A stretch of DNA of 64,000 nt from Methylobacterium isbiliense (GCF_022179325.1 NZ_BPQQ01000004.1:1-64000), one strand, 5' to 3'; counted from the stretch's first letter, positions 1 through 7,982 are shown. Made by a program: numbers and translations. Notes: generated from the sequence alone by a model not told the origin.

Positions 1-51
1 TACAACGGCGACCAGCGTGCGAAGGTACGCCGCACGCTGGTCGCCGTTGTA
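1..51. repeat. Perfect 21-bp inverted repeat at the window edge
   Basis: Bases 1-21 and 31-51 are exact reverse complements, separated by a 9-nt spacer (22-30). No run of T follows, so it is not a standard intrinsic terminator. It could be the end of a longer palindrome that begins before the window, a REP-like element, or the 3' hairpin of an upstream gene. No gene is visible around it. Confidence 0.8.
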
Positions 52-342
52 TATAACGTGCGTTGCGTATCCGTTGCACGGGATGCCGCGAATAAAAACA
101 CGTGTTGCTCAACATTAAAGCAGTTTTGTCTCTGCTCTTTCTGGCGGCATCTTGCAGGTGCGAAGTACAATGCTGTGCTGCCGGATGACGCGTTCGGCGT
201 CACGCCTCTCCCGCGTGCAGTTTGCCCTAAGCTTGAGCGTTCTGCCTACAGCATGTGCATGCCGGCGCCGCCCGGTCGCCTGCCCGCCCGGCGGGCAAAC
301 CGGAAGCGGGACGGCCCCGATTTCGCCCCGGGCCGCCCCGCC
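52..342. other. Intergenic region upstream of glnII, no gene seen
   Basis: No convincing coding frame is present on either strand. Open frames here are short, arginine- and proline-rich and have no ribosome site. The stretch at 60-240 is noticeably more AT-rich than the rest of the window. A small palindrome GCATG-TG-CATGC lies at 251-262, about 80 bases upstream of the sigma-54 box. It does not fit the usual NtrC consensus well, so its role as an enhancer site is open. Confidence 0.5.
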
Positions 343-359
343 TTGGCACAGGCCGTGCT
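343..359 (+). promoter_or_regulatory. Sigma-54 (RpoN) -24/-12 promoter of glnII
   Basis: The sequence TTGGCACAGGCCGTGCT fits the RpoN consensus YTGGCACGNNNNTTGCW at 11 of 13 defined positions. The invariant GG (345-346) and GC (357-358) are exactly 12 bases apart, the strict spacing of this promoter class. A transcript would start near 370, giving a leader of about 70 nt before the glnII ATG at 439. Rhizobial glnII genes are known to be NtrC/RpoN-dependent, which fits. Confidence 0.8.
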
Positions 360-438
360 TATGGAGCGGCGGCCGTGGGAGGCAAGGGAATGCTGACGCC
401 CCCTCCAGCGTCACGTATTGCACGACGAGAGGCTTGAA

Positions 439-1476
439 ATGCCGAAGTTTAAGCTCGAATACATCTGGCTCGACGGGTACACGCCGACACCGAATCTTCG
501 CGGCAAGACGCAAATCAAGGAATTCGACAGCTTCCCGGCGCTGGAGCAGCTTCCTCTTTGGGGTTTCGACGGCAGCTCGACCAAACAGGCCGAGGGCCAC
601 AGCTCGGATTGCGTGCTGAAGCCGGTCGCGATTTATCCCGACCCGGCCCGCACCAACGGCGCGCTGGTGATGTGCGAGGTGATGATGCCGGATGGCGTCA
701 CGCCGCATGCCTCGAACAAGCGCGCCACCATCCTGGATGACGAGGGCGCGTGGTTCGGCTTCGAGCAGGAGTACTTCTTCTACAAGGACGGGCGCCCGCT
801 CGGCTTCCCCGAGGCCGGCTATCCGGCGCCGCAGGGCCCCTACTACACCGGCGTCGGCTACAAGAACGTGGGCTCGATCGCCCGCCAGATCGTCGAGGAG
901 CACCTCGACCTCTGCCTCGCGGCCGGCATCAACCACGAGGGCATCAACGCCGAGGTCGCCAAGGGCCAGTGGGAATTCCAGATCTTCGGCAAGGGCTCCA
1001 AGAAGGCCGCCGACGAGATCTGGATGGCCCGCTACCTGCTGCAGCGCCTGACCGAGAAGTACGGCGTCGACGTCGAGTATCATTGCAAGCCGCTCGGTGA
1101 CACAGACTGGAACGGCTCGGGCATGCACTGCAACTTCTCGACGCAGTACATGCGCGAGACCGGCGGCAAAGCGTACTTCGAGGCGCTGATGAAGGCGTTC
1201 GCGGATGCCCGCGCCGACCACATCGCCGTCTACGGCCCCGACAACCACATGCGACTGACCGGCAAGCACGAGACGGCGTCGATCGACACCTTCTCGTGGG
1301 GCGTGGCCGACCGCGGCGCCTCGATCCGCGTGCCCCACAGCTTCGTCAACAACGGCTACAAGGGCTATCTCGAGGATCGCCGCCCGAACTCGATGGGCGA
1401 CCCCTACCAGATCGCCTCGCAGGTGCTGAAGACGATCGCCACGGTGCCGACCGAGAGCGTCTCGGCCGCGGCCTGA
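439..1476 (+). CDS. glnII: Glutamine synthetase type II (GSII)
   Basis: This is an ATP-dependent cytoplasmic glutamine synthetase of the eukaryote-like GSII class, 345 residues, the usual length for rhizobial GlnII. It joins ammonium to glutamate. The N-terminal beta-grasp part carries LWGFDGSST, and the catalytic part carries FGFEQEYFF (metal-binding glutamates), DWNGSGMH and RGASIRVP, all hallmarks of the family. The whole protein resembles Bradyrhizobium GlnII closely. ATG 439 is preferred over an in-frame TTG at 418 because AGAGG lies just upstream and the family begins MxKxKLEYIWLDG. It stands alone behind an RpoN promoter. Unlike GSI it has no adenylylation loop, so control is probably transcriptional. 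The window also holds GSI (glnA). Confidence 0.96.
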   Translation: MPKFKLEYIWLDGYTPTPNLRGKTQIKEFDSFPALEQLPLWGFDGSSTKQAEGHSSDCVLKPVAIYPDPARTNGALVMCEVMMPDGVTPHASNKRATILDDEGAWFGFEQEYFFYKDGRPLGFPEAGYPAPQGPYYTGVGYKNVGSIARQIVEEHLDLCLAAGINHEGINAEVAKGQWEFQIFGKGSKKAADEIWMARYLLQRLTEKYGVDVEYHCKPLGDTDWNGSGMHCNFSTQYMRETGGKAYFEALMKAFADARADHIAVYGPDNHMRLTGKHETASIDTFSWGVADRGASIRVPHSFVNNGYKGYLEDRRPNSMGDPYQIASQVLKTIATVPTESVSAAA

Positions 1477-1516
1477 ATCCGGCGCGGGCCTCGGGTCCGC
1501 GTCCCTCTTGTGCAGC

Positions 1517-1542
1517 GAGGAGCCGCCTCCGGGCGGCTCCTC
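1517..1542. terminator. Bidirectional terminator hairpin after glnII
   Basis: An 11-bp perfect GC-rich stem (1517-1527 with 1532-1542) closes on a 4-nt TCCG loop, an extra-stable UNCG-type tetraloop. It lies between the convergent glnII and the secreted-protein gene. There is no long T tract, which is common in such GC-rich genomes. Confidence 0.7.
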
Positions 1543-1558
1543 GTCTCGTCTCCGGGTC

Positions 1559-2008
1559 TCACTGCGGCCGGCAGGCCTCCGCGGCGACGGGGCCGAGCAC
1601 GATGTCGCCCTGGCGCGGCATGTTCGCGGTGAAGGGCCATGTGCCCTGCATCCCGAAGGTGCCGCGCCCGAAGGTGGTGGCGAGTTCGTTCGTGCCGAGT
1701 TCGATGTAGCAGCGGTCGAGGATCGCCTCGTAGGTGAGGTGGGCCTGCGCCGCCGGGGCGATGCCGGGCGCCAGCACCGGCGAGCAATAGGCCGCGAGAT
1801 CGAACGTGCCCGGCTCCACGAGCCGCACGCTCCGCGTGCGGCCCGGCGGCACCACGAAGGCCGGTCCGCCGTTCTGGCTGCCGACCAGCGTCAGGGCCGA
1901 GCGGTTGACGATGCGCCGCGTGCAGGCGGCGGCGGCTTCGCCCACACAGGCCGGCAGCAGGAGGGCGGTCGCCGCGGCGCAGAGCAGGCGTCGATGGGCA
2001 GCGTTCAT
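1559..2008 (-). CDS. Hypothetical secreted protein
   Basis: The 149-residue protein starts with a clear Sec signal peptide: basic NAAHRR, a hydrophobic alanine/leucine core, and AxA near residues 25-27. The mature part has four cysteines, which could form two disulfides in the periplasm. I recognise no domain. The segment around VPPGRTRSVRLVEPGTFDL suggests a beta-rich fold. It is convergent with glnII and separated from plsC by about 130 bases, probably as its own unit. Function unknown; the signal peptide and coding frame are well supported. Confidence 0.75.
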   Translation of the reverse strand: MNAAHRRLLCAAATALLLPACVGEAAAACTRRIVNRSALTLVGSQNGGPAFVVPPGRTRSVRLVEPGTFDLAAYCSPVLAPGIAPAAQAHLTYEAILDRCYIELGTNELATTFGRGTFGMQGTWPFTANMPRQGDIVLGPVAAEACRPQ

Positions 2009-2139
2009 GTCGGGGACCCTTCGCCATCGGTGAGGCGGCGCGCCTCCACGAGGCGACGCCCAAGCTTCACTCAGAAGATGGCGGGCGGGCGGGGCGCGTC
2101 AACGCCGGGGCGTGCCGCTCCCTGTGCGTAGGGCCGGCG

Positions 2140-2898
2140 TCACCCCGGCATCTGGCCGGCGGCGCCCGTGGGGCTCGGCGCGGCATCGGGGGCGTCGCCG
2201 CCCAGGAGCGCGTTCGACCCGGCCTCGATCCGCTCCTGGATCAGGTCGAAGAAGACTTCCCGCTCGAGCCCCGGCGGGATCGGCGGCAGGAAGGCGATCA
2301 CTGCGGTGCCGGGGCGGCGGTGCAGGCTGTTGCGCGCCCAGAGACGCCCGGTGTTCAGCGCCACCGGCAGGCAGGGCACGCCGAGGCGCGCGTAGAGGTG
2401 TGCGACGCCGAACTTGTAGGCTGGGGGCGCGCCCGGCGGGCGGCGCGTGCCTTCGGGGAAGATGATCAGCCGGTGCCCTTTCGCCATCGCGGCGGCGGCC
2501 TCCTCGTTCATCAGCGCCAGCGCCCGCGAGCCCTTGGAGCGGTCGATCGCCACCATCTCGCTGCGGGCGAGATACCAGCCGAACAGCGGCAGCCACAGCA
2601 GCTCGCGCTTGAGGATGTAGGTGAAGTCGTCGAGCACCGTGACGAGCGCGATGGTCTCCAGCGCCGACTGGTGCTTGGCCGCCACCATGACCCCGCCGGG
2701 CGGAATGTGCTCCAGGCCCCGGAACTCCACCCGGATGCCGACGAGGACGCGCAGGAGCCACAGCGTCACCCGCCCCCAGGTCTGGGCGAGCCAGAGCACG
2801 CTGCGCCGCGAGACGAGCAGCGGCAGGCCGCCGATCAGCATCAGCGCGGTGACGAGATAGAAGGCGATGTTGAACGCGAGCGAGCGAAGGAAGAGCAT
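2140..2898 (-). CDS. plsC: 1-acyl-sn-glycerol-3-phosphate acyltransferase (PlsC family)
   Basis: The 252-residue membrane-associated acyltransferase would add the second acyl chain to lysophosphatidate in phospholipid synthesis. The N-terminus is a hydrophobic anchor (about residues 5-25). Block I reads KHQSALETIAL, an HX4E version of the family's HX4D catalytic motif; this variant is common in alphaproteobacterial members. Block III is FPEGTR. The start ATG at 2898 precedes the membrane segment; a longer upstream frame lacks family similarity. It is divergent from gph across a 193-bp gap. The last 20 or so residues are a low-complexity tail rich in Ala, Pro and Gly. Confidence 0.88.
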   Translation of the reverse strand: MLFLRSLAFNIAFYLVTALMLIGGLPLLVSRRSVLWLAQTWGRVTLWLLRVLVGIRVEFRGLEHIPPGGVMVAAKHQSALETIALVTVLDDFTYILKRELLWLPLFGWYLARSEMVAIDRSKGSRALALMNEEAAAAMAKGHRLIIFPEGTRRPPGAPPAYKFGVAHLYARLGVPCLPVALNTGRLWARNSLHRRPGTAVIAFLPPIPPGLEREVFFDLIQERIEAGSNALLGGDAPDAAPSPTGAAGQMPG

Positions 2899-3091
2899 GT
2901 CGGACCTTGGGCGCCGCACCGGCGCGCGGGACCGCCTCCATAGCCTCAACGCCCCGCCACGGCCACTCCCGCACGGGTCCCCGCACGCGGGGCCGCACCT
3001 GTGGCTTGGCTGCTCTTGTGGGCCTGGTGAGCCGGCTGATAGAGCCGGAAGGGGTCCGCGCTCCCGCAGGCCCTGCAGCCAGCGAGCGCGC

Positions 3092-3796
3092 ATGCCCGTC
3101 ACCCTGTCCGCCTCCGCGCCCATCGTGGTCTTCGACCTCGACGGTACGCTCGCCGAGACGGCGGCGGATCTCGGTGCCACGCTCAACGTCGTGCTGGCCC
3201 GCGAGGGGTTGCCGCCCGTGGACCTGACGCGGGCGCGCGACCTCATCGGGGCGGGCGCCCGCGCGCTGATCGAGCGCGGCTTCGCCGCGGCGGGTCGGGA
3301 CCTCACCCGCGAGCGGCTCGATGCGCTGTTCCGGGTCTTCCTCGCCCATTACGGGCAGCACCTGTGCGACGCCTCGCACCTCTTCCCGGGCGTCCTCGCC
3401 TGCCTCGACCGGCTGCGGGCGGGCGGCTACCGACTCGCGGTCTGCACCAACAAGGTCGAGGACCATTCGGTGCGGCTCCTGACGCTGCTCGGCGTCGCCG
3501 ACCACTTCGCGGCGATCTGCGGGCGCGACACCTTCCCGTACTGCAAGCCCGATCCGCGCCACCTGACGCAGACGATCGCGCGGGCGGGCGGCGATCCGGC
3601 CCGGGCCGTGATGGTGGGGGATTCGCGCACCGACATCGCGACCGCCCGGGCGGCCGGCATCCCGGTGGTGGCGGTGCCGTTCGGCTACACCGACGTGCCG
3701 GTGCAGGATCTCGGCCCCGACGCGGTGATCGACCACTTCGATCAGCTGTTCGACGCCGTCGAGGCGATGGCGGGCCGCACGCGCACGGCGGCCTGA
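3092..3796 (+). CDS. gph: Phosphoglycolate phosphatase (HAD superfamily)
   Basis: The 234-residue HAD hydrolase contains all four family motifs: DLDGT near the N-terminus (nucleophile Asp), CTNK (motif II Thr), KPDP (motif III Lys) and GDSRTD (motif IV acidic pair). The cap region fits Gph, which removes phosphate from 2-phosphoglycolate formed by DNA repair or by Rubisco oxygenation. ATG 3092 is chosen because the HAD core begins a few residues later, and upstream in-frame sequence is low complexity. It is divergent from plsC. Exact substrate is inferred from family and could be another small phosphate ester. Confidence 0.85.
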   Translation: MPVTLSASAPIVVFDLDGTLAETAADLGATLNVVLAREGLPPVDLTRARDLIGAGARALIERGFAAAGRDLTRERLDALFRVFLAHYGQHLCDASHLFPGVLACLDRLRAGGYRLAVCTNKVEDHSVRLLTLLGVADHFAAICGRDTFPYCKPDPRHLTQTIARAGGDPARAVMVGDSRTDIATARAAGIPVVAVPFGYTDVPVQDLGPDAVIDHFDQLFDAVEAMAGRTRTAA

Positions 3797-3900
3797 CGCG
3801 GGCCGCCGATGCCGCCAGCGGGCCGGATGCGGCGATCCTCCGAGATCGCCCGAATGGCCGGCCTCCCGGCGAGGCATCCCGATCATTCATCCCCGGCGCC

Positions 3901-3929
3901 TTGCTATCGGGGCCGGGGTATCCCATAAT
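3901..3929 (+). promoter_or_regulatory. Sigma-70 type promoter of the cold-shock gene
   Basis: TTGCTA (3901-3906) and CATAAT (3924-3929) are separated by exactly 17 bases; the -10 matches 5 of 6 consensus positions. Transcription would begin near 3936, leaving a 5' leader of about 150 nt before the ATG at 4090. Long structured leaders are typical of cspA-type genes, where they act as RNA thermosensors. The leader is also AT-richer than its surroundings. Confidence 0.6.
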
Positions 3930-4089
3930 AGAGCGATCGATTTTTGGCCGGATCTCCGGGCCTCTCCGCCCCGCTCGCGCCGGGCGCACGCTCTGACACT
4001 CTCTCCAAATCCTATCGATGAGCCGAGTTTGGCCGCGATGAGCGCGTGCCAAGCTCATCTATACACTTGCCTAGACGACAGAGACGATC

Positions 4090-4299
4090 ATGAGCATCGG
4101 CACCGTGAAGTGGTTCAACGGCCAGAAGGGCTTCGGTTTCATCCAGCCGGACGACGGCAGCAAGGACGTGTTCGTCCACATCTCGGCCGTCGAGCGCGCC
4201 GGGATGCACTCCCTCGCCGAGGGGCAGAAGGTCTCCTACGAGCTGGAGACCGACCGCCGGAGCGGCAAGCAGTCGGCCGGCAACCTCAAGGCTGCGTAG
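4090..4299 (+). CDS. Cold-shock protein, CspA family
   Basis: A single 69-residue cold-shock domain. The RNP1-like motif KGFGFI and RNP2-like motif DVFVHIS are intact, with the conserved aromatic residues that stack on single-stranded RNA or DNA. Such proteins melt RNA structure during cold or general stress. ATG 4090 gives the canonical GTVKWFN start. The long leader, the sigma-70 promoter at 3901 and the terminator hairpin after it suggest a mostly monocistronic transcript. Confidence 0.95.
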   Translation: MSIGTVKWFNGQKGFGFIQPDDGSKDVFVHISAVERAGMHSLAEGQKVSYELETDRRSGKQSAGNLKAA

Positions 4300-4311
4300 C
4301 CTCGGGGCCGG

Positions 4312-4337
4312 GGATGCGCGTCTCGACGCGCGCATCC
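4312..4337 (+). terminator. Hairpin after the cold-shock gene
   Basis: A 9-bp perfect stem, GGATGCGCG (4312-4320) with CGCGCATCC (4329-4337), and an 8-nt loop, 12 bases after the csp stop. It probably ends the csp transcript or protects its 3' end. No T run follows. Confidence 0.5.
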
Positions 4338-4380
4338 TCACCATGGAAAGTCACTCTACACCATAAGTCAGGTCATCATT

Positions 4381-4602
4381 TTGAATTTCGATTTCATTTC
4401 GAATACCGATAACGGAAATACTCTCGGCGATGTGCCGACCTTTCAGGTTCAGCAAATCTGGCAGCAGCGCGACGACGAGCGGATCGACGTCAGCCATCTG
4501 ATCGACCGAACCTACGGCTATCAATCGGAGCGGGAGCTGCGCTGGCATTTGGCCGACCGGTTCTCACGTCCCGTGCGAAGCCTCAGCCTGAGCCGGGTGT
4601 GA
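4381..4602 (+). CDS. Small hypothetical protein
   Basis: This encodes about 73 residues if it starts at TTG 4381, which has AGG 8 bases upstream. A GTG at 4432 would give 56 residues. No ATG is in frame. The C-terminal half (VSHLIDRTYGYQSERELRW) looks like a compact, conserved helical domain, while the first 17 residues are asparagine-rich and may be untranslated. The next gene begins 3 bases after its stop, so the two are probably co-translated. Its base composition is lower in GC at the 5' end than that of its neighbours. Function unknown. Confidence 0.55.
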   Translation: MNFDFISNTDNGNTLGDVPTFQVQQIWQQRDDERIDVSHLIDRTYGYQSERELRWHLADRFSRPVRSLSLSRV

Positions 4603-4605
4603 CCG

Positions 4606-4968
4606 ATGGGCGCCTTCAAGGAGGACCGGTTCAGCGACCGGTTGAAGTCGGCGGGCGAAGCCAGGAAGGCCATGCTGGCGCGCTTCCAGGAGCGGCCTGC
4701 GGCCGACGACCCGGCTCTCGCCGCACGCCGTGCCGAGCGGGAGGCGATCAGCACGGCGCGGGCCGTGCGTCTCGCGGAGCGGGAGGCGGTTCGGCACGCG
4801 GAGGTCGCCCGCGTGGAGGCCGAACGGGTCCGTCTGCGCGAGCAGGCCGCCGCCGATCAGGCGCGCGATGCCGCCGAGGCGCAGGCCCGCGCGGCGAAGC
4901 TACAGGCCGACCAGAAGGCCGCGCGCGACGCCCGTTATGCCGCCCGCAAGGCGCGCCGCGGCGCCTGA
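4606..4968 (+). CDS. DUF6481-type charged helical protein
   Basis: The 120-residue protein is dominated by alanine, arginine and glutamate from about residue 30 on. It is predicted to be one long charged helix or coiled coil ending in ARYAARKARR. The N-terminus FKEDRFSDRLKSAGEARKAML matches my recollection of the DUF6481 family found across Methylobacterium and relatives; I could not verify this. It has no signal peptide or membrane segment. It lies 3 bases downstream of the preceding small gene, in a run of small stress-type genes behind csp. Function unknown. Confidence 0.7.
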   Translation: MGAFKEDRFSDRLKSAGEARKAMLARFQERPAADDPALAARRAEREAISTARAVRLAEREAVRHAEVARVEAERVRLREQAAADQARDAAEAQARAAKLQADQKAARDARYAARKARRGA

Positions 4969-5021
4969 GCGCGTCCGGCATCGGAGCGCTGCAACGTCGC
5001 TCAGAGTGGAGGTATCGAGTC

Positions 5022-5219
5022 ATGTCGCACAAGTTCAAGCTCAACCAGCGTGTGCAGATGGTGCGGATCGGCTTTTCGGATTCGCGTGCGAGCAGCGGTG
5101 AAACCTTCGAGATCGTGCGCCTCATGCCGGAGGACCGCACCGGCGAGGCGTGCTATCGGATCCGTTCCGGGATGGCCGAGCGGGCCGTCCGCGAGAGCGA
5201 GATCGCGCCCACGCGCTGA
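5022..5219 (+). CDS. Small conserved hypothetical protein (65 aa)
   Basis: ATG 5022 is preceded by GGAGG at 5008-5012, a strong ribosome site. The sequence pattern FKLNQRVQ...ETFEIVRLMPED...CYRIRS..ERAVRESEI resembles a short SH3-like beta barrel protein that recurs in Rhizobiales genomes without an assigned function. No signal peptide, cysteine cluster or membrane segment is present. It sits 53 bases after the DUF6481-type gene, in the same direction. Function unknown; the frame and start are well supported. Confidence 0.75.
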   Translation: MSHKFKLNQRVQMVRIGFSDSRASSGETFEIVRLMPEDRTGEACYRIRSGMAERAVRESEIAPTR

Positions 5220-5274
5220 CCGCACCCGCACGGACGATGTCCAACGGCCTGTCCTCTCCCATCGGGAGGGTGTC

Positions 5275-5691
5275 GTGCCGACCGATCTTCCTCAACGATC
5301 CGGACCGTCCGCGTCCGCCGCCCGGAGGCTCGAACTCGCCGTCATCCGGCTGCGACTGGGCGTGATCGGTTGGCGGCTCGATCGAGCCCGCCGCCGGCAT
5401 GATCATCATGGCGTACTCCGGCAGCTCGACAGCTGGGCCGTTTTGCAGGACCAGCGCATCGCCTGTCTCGGGCGGCATGCGCCCCAGGGGCTCGTCCGGT
5501 CGCATGACGAGACCTGCGCCCGCATGCGCGCGACACTCCGGCGGATCGATCGGGAAAGCCGTCGCCTGAGCTGGGCCATGGACCGCATGCGGCGGGCGCG
5601 TTCGGCGCAGGACCGACGCGCCTATGGCCAAGCCGAACGTCTCGGCACGATCGCGAGCCGTCGGCTCGAGGCGCTGTGGGCCTCGCTCTAG
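5275..5691 (+). CDS. Possible arginine-rich hypothetical protein
   Basis: A GTG at 5275 follows GGGAGGG (5264-5270) and opens a 138-residue frame. The product is rich in arginine, with two probable amphipathic helical stretches (residues 18-55 and 80-115). Codon third positions in this frame are mostly G or C, which supports coding, but arginine-rich frames also arise by chance in this genome. A competing open frame runs on the opposite strand (5122-5631) and lacks a better start. I recognise no family. If real, it is the last of the run of small genes after csp. Confidence 0.4.
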   Translation: MPTDLPQRSGPSASAARRLELAVIRLRLGVIGWRLDRARRRHDHHGVLRQLDSWAVLQDQRIACLGRHAPQGLVRSHDETCARMRATLRRIDRESRRLSWAMDRMRRARSAQDRRAYGQAERLGTIASRRLEALWASL

Positions 5692-5758
5692 ACAGCTCTT
5701 CCAGTCCGGGATCGGGCCTTCTTCAGCCGTCCGACGAGGAAAAGCGCCGGGGGCCGGA

Positions 5759-5833
5759 TGGTGGGCGCGACAGGGATTGAACCTGTGACCCTTCGCGTGT
5801 GAAGCGAATGCTCTCCCGCTGAGCTACGCGCCC
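5759..5833 (-). tRNA. tRNA-Val (anticodon CAC)
   Basis: Read on the minus strand, a complete cloverleaf is present: acceptor GGGCGCG/CGCGCCC, D arm GCTC/GAGC, anticodon stem TTCGC/GCGAA around loop TTCACAC, and T arm ACAGG/CCTGT with TTCAATC. The anticodon CAC reads GUG, a very frequent codon here. The 3' CCA is encoded (5759-5761). Length is 75 nt. Confidence 0.96.
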
Positions 5834-5984
5834 GGTCCGGCGGCTTCTAGGCGGGGTGCGGGCGGGCGTCAAGGCGTCCCGTGGCGCATTTCGGTCGGCG
5901 CGGGCGCGGTCCGCTCACCGGCAGGACGGATTTTTCCCGCAGTCCAGGCGCGACAGGCCGCGCGCGGATGCGTAGAAGCCCGGC

Positions 5985-7328
5985 ATGGCTCCCGTCGTCC
6001 GCTTCGCCCCCTCGCCCACGGGCTATCTCCACATCGGCAATGCCCGCACGGCCTTGTTCAATGCGCTGTTCGCGCGGGCGCGGGGCGGCACGGTCGTGCT
6101 GCGGCTCGACGACACCGACACGGCGCGCTCGAGGCCGGAATTCGCCGCGGCGATCGCGCAGGATCTCGACTGGCTCGGCATCGCGCCCGACCGCGCGGTG
6201 CGCCAGTCCGACCGGGTGGCCCTGTACGACGCGGCGGCCGAGCGGCTGAAGGCCGCGGGCCGCCTCTACCCGGCCTACGAGACGCCCGAGGAACTGGAGC
6301 GCCGACGGCGGCGGCAGCTCGGGCGCGGCCAGCCGCCGGTCTACGACCGGGCGGCCCTGCGCCTCACGGCCGAGGAGCGCGCGGCGCTGGAGGCCGAGGG
6401 CCGCCGGCCGCACTGGCGCTTCCGGCTCGACCCGGGCGTCGTGGCCTGGACCGACCTCGTGCGCGGCGAGTGCCGCGTGGAGGCGGAGTCGCTCTCCGAC
6501 CCGGTGCTGGTGCGCGCGGACGGCAGCTACCTCTACACGCTGCCCTCGGTGGTGGACGACGCCGAGATGGGGATCACGCACGTGATCCGCGGCGAGGACC
6601 ACGTGACCAACACGGCGGTGCAGATCCAGATCCTCTCCGCCCTCGGGGCGCCGGTCCCGGCCTTCGCGCACCACAACCTCATCACCACGGCGAGCGGGGA
6701 GGGGCTGTCGAAGCGCCTCGGCCACCTCTCGCTCCGGGGCCTGCGCGAGGCGGGCTACGAGCCGCTGGCGGTGGCGGCGCTCGCGACGCTCACGGGCTCC
6801 GCGGAGGCGGTGCGGCCCGTGACGGATCTCGGCGAACTGGCGGGGCTCCTCGACCTCGCGCATGTCTCGCGCGCGCCGGCGAAGTTCGACACGCACGACC
6901 TCGACCAGCTCAATGCCCGGCTCGTCCACGCGATGCCGTACGATGCGGCAGCCGGGCGCCTCGCGGAGCTCGGGGTGCCGCGTGAGGCCGGGGAGGCATT
7001 CTGGATGGCGGTGCGGGCGAATCTCACCCGCGTGGCGCAGGCCGGGCCGTGGTGGGGCGTGGTGCAGGGACCGGTGACGCCGGTGATCGCGGATGCGGCC
7101 TTCGCGGCGCGCGCCGCGGCGCTCCTGCCGCCCGAACCCTGGGATGCCTCGACCTGGAAGGCCTGGAGCGAGGCCGTGAAGGCCGAGACCGGGCTCAAGG
7201 GCAAGGCGCTGTTCCTGCCCCTGCGCCTCGCGCTCACGGGCCTCGACCACGGGCCGGACCTCGCAGGCCTGCTGCCCCTGATCGGCCGCGCCCGCAGCCT
7301 GCGGCGGCTCGCGGGCGAGAGCGCCTGA
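5985..7328 (+). CDS. gltX: Glutamyl-tRNA synthetase (second-type GluRS)
   Basis: The 447-residue class I synthetase attaches glutamate to tRNA. The ATP-binding HIGH-type motif is HIGNA (near residue 18) after FAPSPTGYL, and the KMSKS-type motif is GEGLSKRLG in mid-protein. Length is slightly below the 470 typical of E. coli. Many alphaproteobacteria carry two gltX paralogues, and this shorter form with a divergent anticodon-binding domain resembles the GluRS2 branch. Such enzymes may charge tRNA-Glu, tRNA-Gln or both, feeding the GatCAB amidotransferase. It stands alone between the convergent tRNA-Val and a GNAT gene. Confidence 0.92.
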   Translation: MAPVVRFAPSPTGYLHIGNARTALFNALFARARGGTVVLRLDDTDTARSRPEFAAAIAQDLDWLGIAPDRAVRQSDRVALYDAAAERLKAAGRLYPAYETPEELERRRRRQLGRGQPPVYDRAALRLTAEERAALEAEGRRPHWRFRLDPGVVAWTDLVRGECRVEAESLSDPVLVRADGSYLYTLPSVVDDAEMGITHVIRGEDHVTNTAVQIQILSALGAPVPAFAHHNLITTASGEGLSKRLGHLSLRGLREAGYEPLAVAALATLTGSAEAVRPVTDLGELAGLLDLAHVSRAPAKFDTHDLDQLNARLVHAMPYDAAAGRLAELGVPREAGEAFWMAVRANLTRVAQAGPWWGVVQGPVTPVIADAAFAARAAALLPPEPWDASTWKAWSEAVKAETGLKGKALFLPLRLALTGLDHGPDLAGLLPLIGRARSLRRLAGESA

Positions 7329-7340
7329 CAGTGGGGGAGT

Positions 7341-7390
7341 GCAGAGGGCGTCACGCCCTCTGCCGGGGCGTCCAGGGGCGGCGCCCCTGG
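7341..7390. repeat. Two adjacent palindromes between gltX and the GNAT gene
   Basis: The first palindrome is GCAGAGGGCGT (7341-7351) and its reverse complement (7353-7363). The second is CCAGGGGC (7372-7379) with GCCCCTGG (7383-7390). They lie between convergent genes and could end transcription from both sides. The composition resembles mobile intergenic hairpins found in Methylobacterium and Rhizobiales genomes; I cannot count copies outside the window. Confidence 0.7.
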
Positions 7391-7400
7391 ATGGCGCCGC

Positions 7401-7982
7401 TCAGATCCCGGCCGATAGCCGGCGGGGACGCGCTCCGAGGACCGCGAGTGAGACATCGAACATGCCCCTGACGGCGTCGCTCCACAGCGACAGGAGCGTC
7501 GGCGGGGCCACCGGGATCACCGCATGCGCCTCGTGGCCGCCGAGGCGCAGGTCGGCATCGAGCTTGCCGGCGAGCCCGAGCATCGCCCGGTTGGTGGCCA
7601 GCGTGCGCAGGTGCACCCGCGCAACGCCGGCATGGCGGGCCGCGCCGCGCAGGCGGGTGGCGAGCGCGGTGCCGAGGCCGCGGCGGCGATAGGCCCGCTC
7701 GACCGTGAACGCCGCTTCCGCCTCGGGGCCGAGCCCGCCGGCCTCCATCGGCCGCAATTCGCCGACGCCGCGCAGCACGCCGTCCACGAAGGCGCCGAAG
7801 ACCACGCCGTCGCGGGCGAGCGCGCCCGCCCCGTAGGCCTGCGCCCCGGCCTCGCTCACCGTTCCCATGAACCGGCTGAACCGCGTCTCGCGATCGAGGC
7901 GCCGGAAATGGGCCTCGACCGCCGCCCGGTCGGCCGGCCAGAGCCGCCGGATCAGACATCCGTCCGCATCGTGATGGGACAT
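7401..7982 (-). CDS. GNAT-family N-acetyltransferase
   Basis: A 193-residue acyl-CoA-dependent acetyltransferase. The acetyl-CoA binding motif A is seen as VERAYRRRGLGTALATRL (R-x-x-G-x-G/A type), about residues 95-112. The N-terminus begins LIRRLWPADRAAVEAHFRRL, typical of GNAT beta1-alpha1. ATG 7982 is preferred to a longer upstream frame because the domain starts about 9 residues later. The substrate cannot be read from sequence. It is divergent from zapE (205 bp) and convergent with gltX. Confidence 0.85.
   Translation of the reverse strand: MSHHDADGCLIRRLWPADRAAVEAHFRRLDRETRFSRFMGTVSEAGAQAYGAGALARDGVVFGAFVDGVLRGVGELRPMEAGGLGPEAEAAFTVERAYRRRGLGTALATRLRGAARHAGVARVHLRTLATNRAMLGLAGKLDADLRLGGHEAHAVIPVAPPTLLSLWSDAVRGMFDVSLAVLGARPRRLSAGI

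Noticed and set aside
58-417. Small open frames upstream of glnII
   Set aside because: No ribosome sites, and the compositions look like random GC-rich frames. The region is better explained as the glnII regulatory region.
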